Source of the DNA: Pseudomonadota bacterium
GTDB lineage: Bacteria; Pseudomonadota; Alphaproteobacteria; Sphingomonadales; Sphingomonadaceae
Direction of reading: 5' to 3'
DNA: 64,000 nt
Assembly: GCA_039818985.1 (NCBI GenBank)
Contig: JBCBSU010000002.1
Span: forward strand, 558,001 to 622,000
In this document: in pieces, positions 63,157 to 64,000 of the stretch
Layout of the letters: every line of letters starts with the position of its first letter
Position numbering within the stretch: the stretch's first letter is position 1
Notes under the pieces: model-generated
Database searches by the model: none
What the model was told of the DNA's origin: nothing
The model's input: the letters and a program-made list of their open reading frames with translations, nothing else
Made by a program: the position numbers and the translations under genes

Positions 63157-64000
63157 GATCTGGCGTGCTGCGGTGAGACATTGTGCTCGCCATTCTTCTC
63201 CGATCTTTTCTCAGCCATCGCCTCGACTGCTTCAGGGGCGCGCCGGCGAATCACCAGCCGGATCATCTCGCTGAGGCTGGTCGGCGCCAATATCCTGAGC
63301 AGCAACACATAGGCCGTGCCGCCGCTTGCCACCATCACCACCAGCCGCGCCAGCATGTCGATGCCGCTATTTGCCAGCCCGACAAGGATAAAGTGATTCA
63401 CCAGATAGACCAGCGCTGCCATTGCAATCGAAGCCGATAGGCCCGGCCATAGTGCTTGCAACAGGCCATGTAGGGTAAAGCCGATCAGCGATTGTGCCTG
63501 CCAGCAGGTGAACAGAGCAAAGATCGGGAACGCTATCAGCCACGCTGCGGCGAGACCAATGGCGCCAAACTGAATGCCGATGGCGAAGGCGCTGGGCATG
63601 ATGACGGCGCCGAAGATCGAGGCGCGCAGAGTGATATTCGGAGCACCCAGCGCGTTGGTGGCCGGGGCAAACAGGATCTGGAAGGTCATGAACGGCATGG
63701 CGAGACTGAGCAACTGGATGAACGGCACCATGCCAAGCCATTTCTCGCCAAACAAAATATAGACCAGCGGTTCGGCAGTGACACACAGGCCGAGATAAAG
63801 CGGGCAGCTGATCATCAGAATCAGCCGCATGGACTTGAGGAAGGCCCAGCTCAGCTTGGCCGGCTCCTGCTGTAGTCGAGCATAGGCAGGGAAGGCGACC
63901 TCGTTGAGCGGCGGCACGAATTTGGCGGCGAACACCTGGGCGAGGAACAGGGCTTCGGCATAAAGGCCGAGGGCATGGGGGTCGAGAAGACGCCCGGCGA
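63153..64000 (-). CDS. Oligosaccharide flippase (Wzx-like), partial
   Basis: The frame is open to the right edge (last visible 5' residues include GRLLDPHALGLYAEALFLAQ), leaving about 282 C-terminal residues. Multiple hydrophobic segments, with PPLNEVAFPAYARLQ and the pair PLVYILFGEKWLGMVPFIQLLSLAMPF, as in WzxC/polysaccharide flippases of the MATE superfamily. It would move lipid-linked repeat units across the inner membrane. A charged tail (EKRSEKNGEH) ends the protein. Confidence 0.85.
   Translation of the reverse strand, partial: AGRLLDPHALGLYAEALFLAQVFAAKFVPPLNEVAFPAYARLQQEPAKLSWAFLKSMRLILMISCPLYLGLCVTAEPLVYILFGEKWLGMVPFIQLLSLAMPFMTFQILFAPATNALGAPNITLRASIFGAVIMPSAFAIGIQFGAIGLAAAWLIAFPIFALFTCWQAQSLIGFTLHGLLQALWPGLSASIAMAALVYLVNHFILVGLANSGIDMLARLVVMVASGGTAYVLLLRILAPTSLSEMIRLVIRRRAPEAVEAMAEKRSEKNGEHNVSPQHARS

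Noticed and set aside
1-64000. CRISPR arrays, insertion sequences, integrases or complete prophage.
   Set aside because: No regularly spaced direct repeats and no transposase or integrase among the recognised products; the only phage-like material is the GTA fragment at 56279-58245.

Overview
The window is a gene-dense, high-GC chromosomal segment from an alphaproteobacterium, most likely of the order Sphingomonadales. Pointers are the pcm-tolC-popZ cluster, the lnt-metK-trmB order, a DUF2793 gene next to a gene-transfer-agent tail fragment, the OmpA protein with a very long proline linker, and the CTGAGC(T/C)TGTCGAAG palindromic repeats common in that group. The order is an inference from gene content; no 16S gene is present. 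Almost all of the window is ordinary core metabolism. There is no CRISPR array, insertion sequence or complete prophage.

Layout. 1-3979 (minus): start of an S9 peptidase (runs off the left edge), PopZ, a TolC-type outer-membrane protein and a PCMT-like methyltransferase. 4251: tRNA-Cys. 4602-12349 (plus): beta-oxidation pair (thiolase, FadJ-like protein), then ileS-lspA and a DUF3035 lipoprotein. 12375-22396: mostly minus-strand genes (HxlR regulator, secreted unknown, dxs, Zur-like repressor, exported MsrA, PabB-PabC fusion, epoxide hydrolase, phenylalanine hydroxylase) plus a PaaI thioesterase. 22534-27023: Crp/Fnr regulator, sterol-desaturase-family hydroxylase, DUF5996, tRNA-Gly, CnoX-like thioredoxin, LON-domain protein. 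27031-30666 (minus): queuosine-precursor transporter, argB, yggT, folD, marC. 30813-32714: CNT nucleoside transporter and a lipoprotein.

32842-37265 is the most distinctive block. A TetR regulator faces a three-gene operon encoding a Rieske oxygenase, a phytanoyl-CoA-dioxygenase-family enzyme and a Tat-exported protein with two tandem caspase-fold domains (one with an intact His/Cys dyad, one lacking the His). A 40-bp perfect palindrome lies in the divergent promoter region. I know of no described system with this combination.

37276-52948: mutS, malic enzyme with a phosphotransacetylase-like tail, orphan hybrid histidine kinase, the lnt-metK-DUF418-trmB run, a secreted unknown, VOC protein, YqaA, and an alanine:sodium symporter. 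53116-58245: DUF2855, a cyclic-nucleotide-domain patatin, then a 5'-truncated gene-transfer-agent host-specificity gene followed by DUF2793, read as the scar of a lost GTA cluster. 58419-64000: OmpA porin with a strong terminator, UDP-glucose dehydrogenase, MFS transporter, low-molecular-weight tyrosine phosphatase and a polysaccharide flippase (runs off the right edge); the last genes look like the edge of a surface-polysaccharide locus.

The other striking signal is in ileS. Two unrelated palindromic repeat units are inserted in frame in this essential gene, lengthening the protein to 1027 residues. One belongs to the same family as an intergenic repeat at 5827-5899. No gap longer than about 300 bases lacks a gene; the longest, 4325-4601, shows nothing recognisable beyond the thiolase ribosome-binding site.
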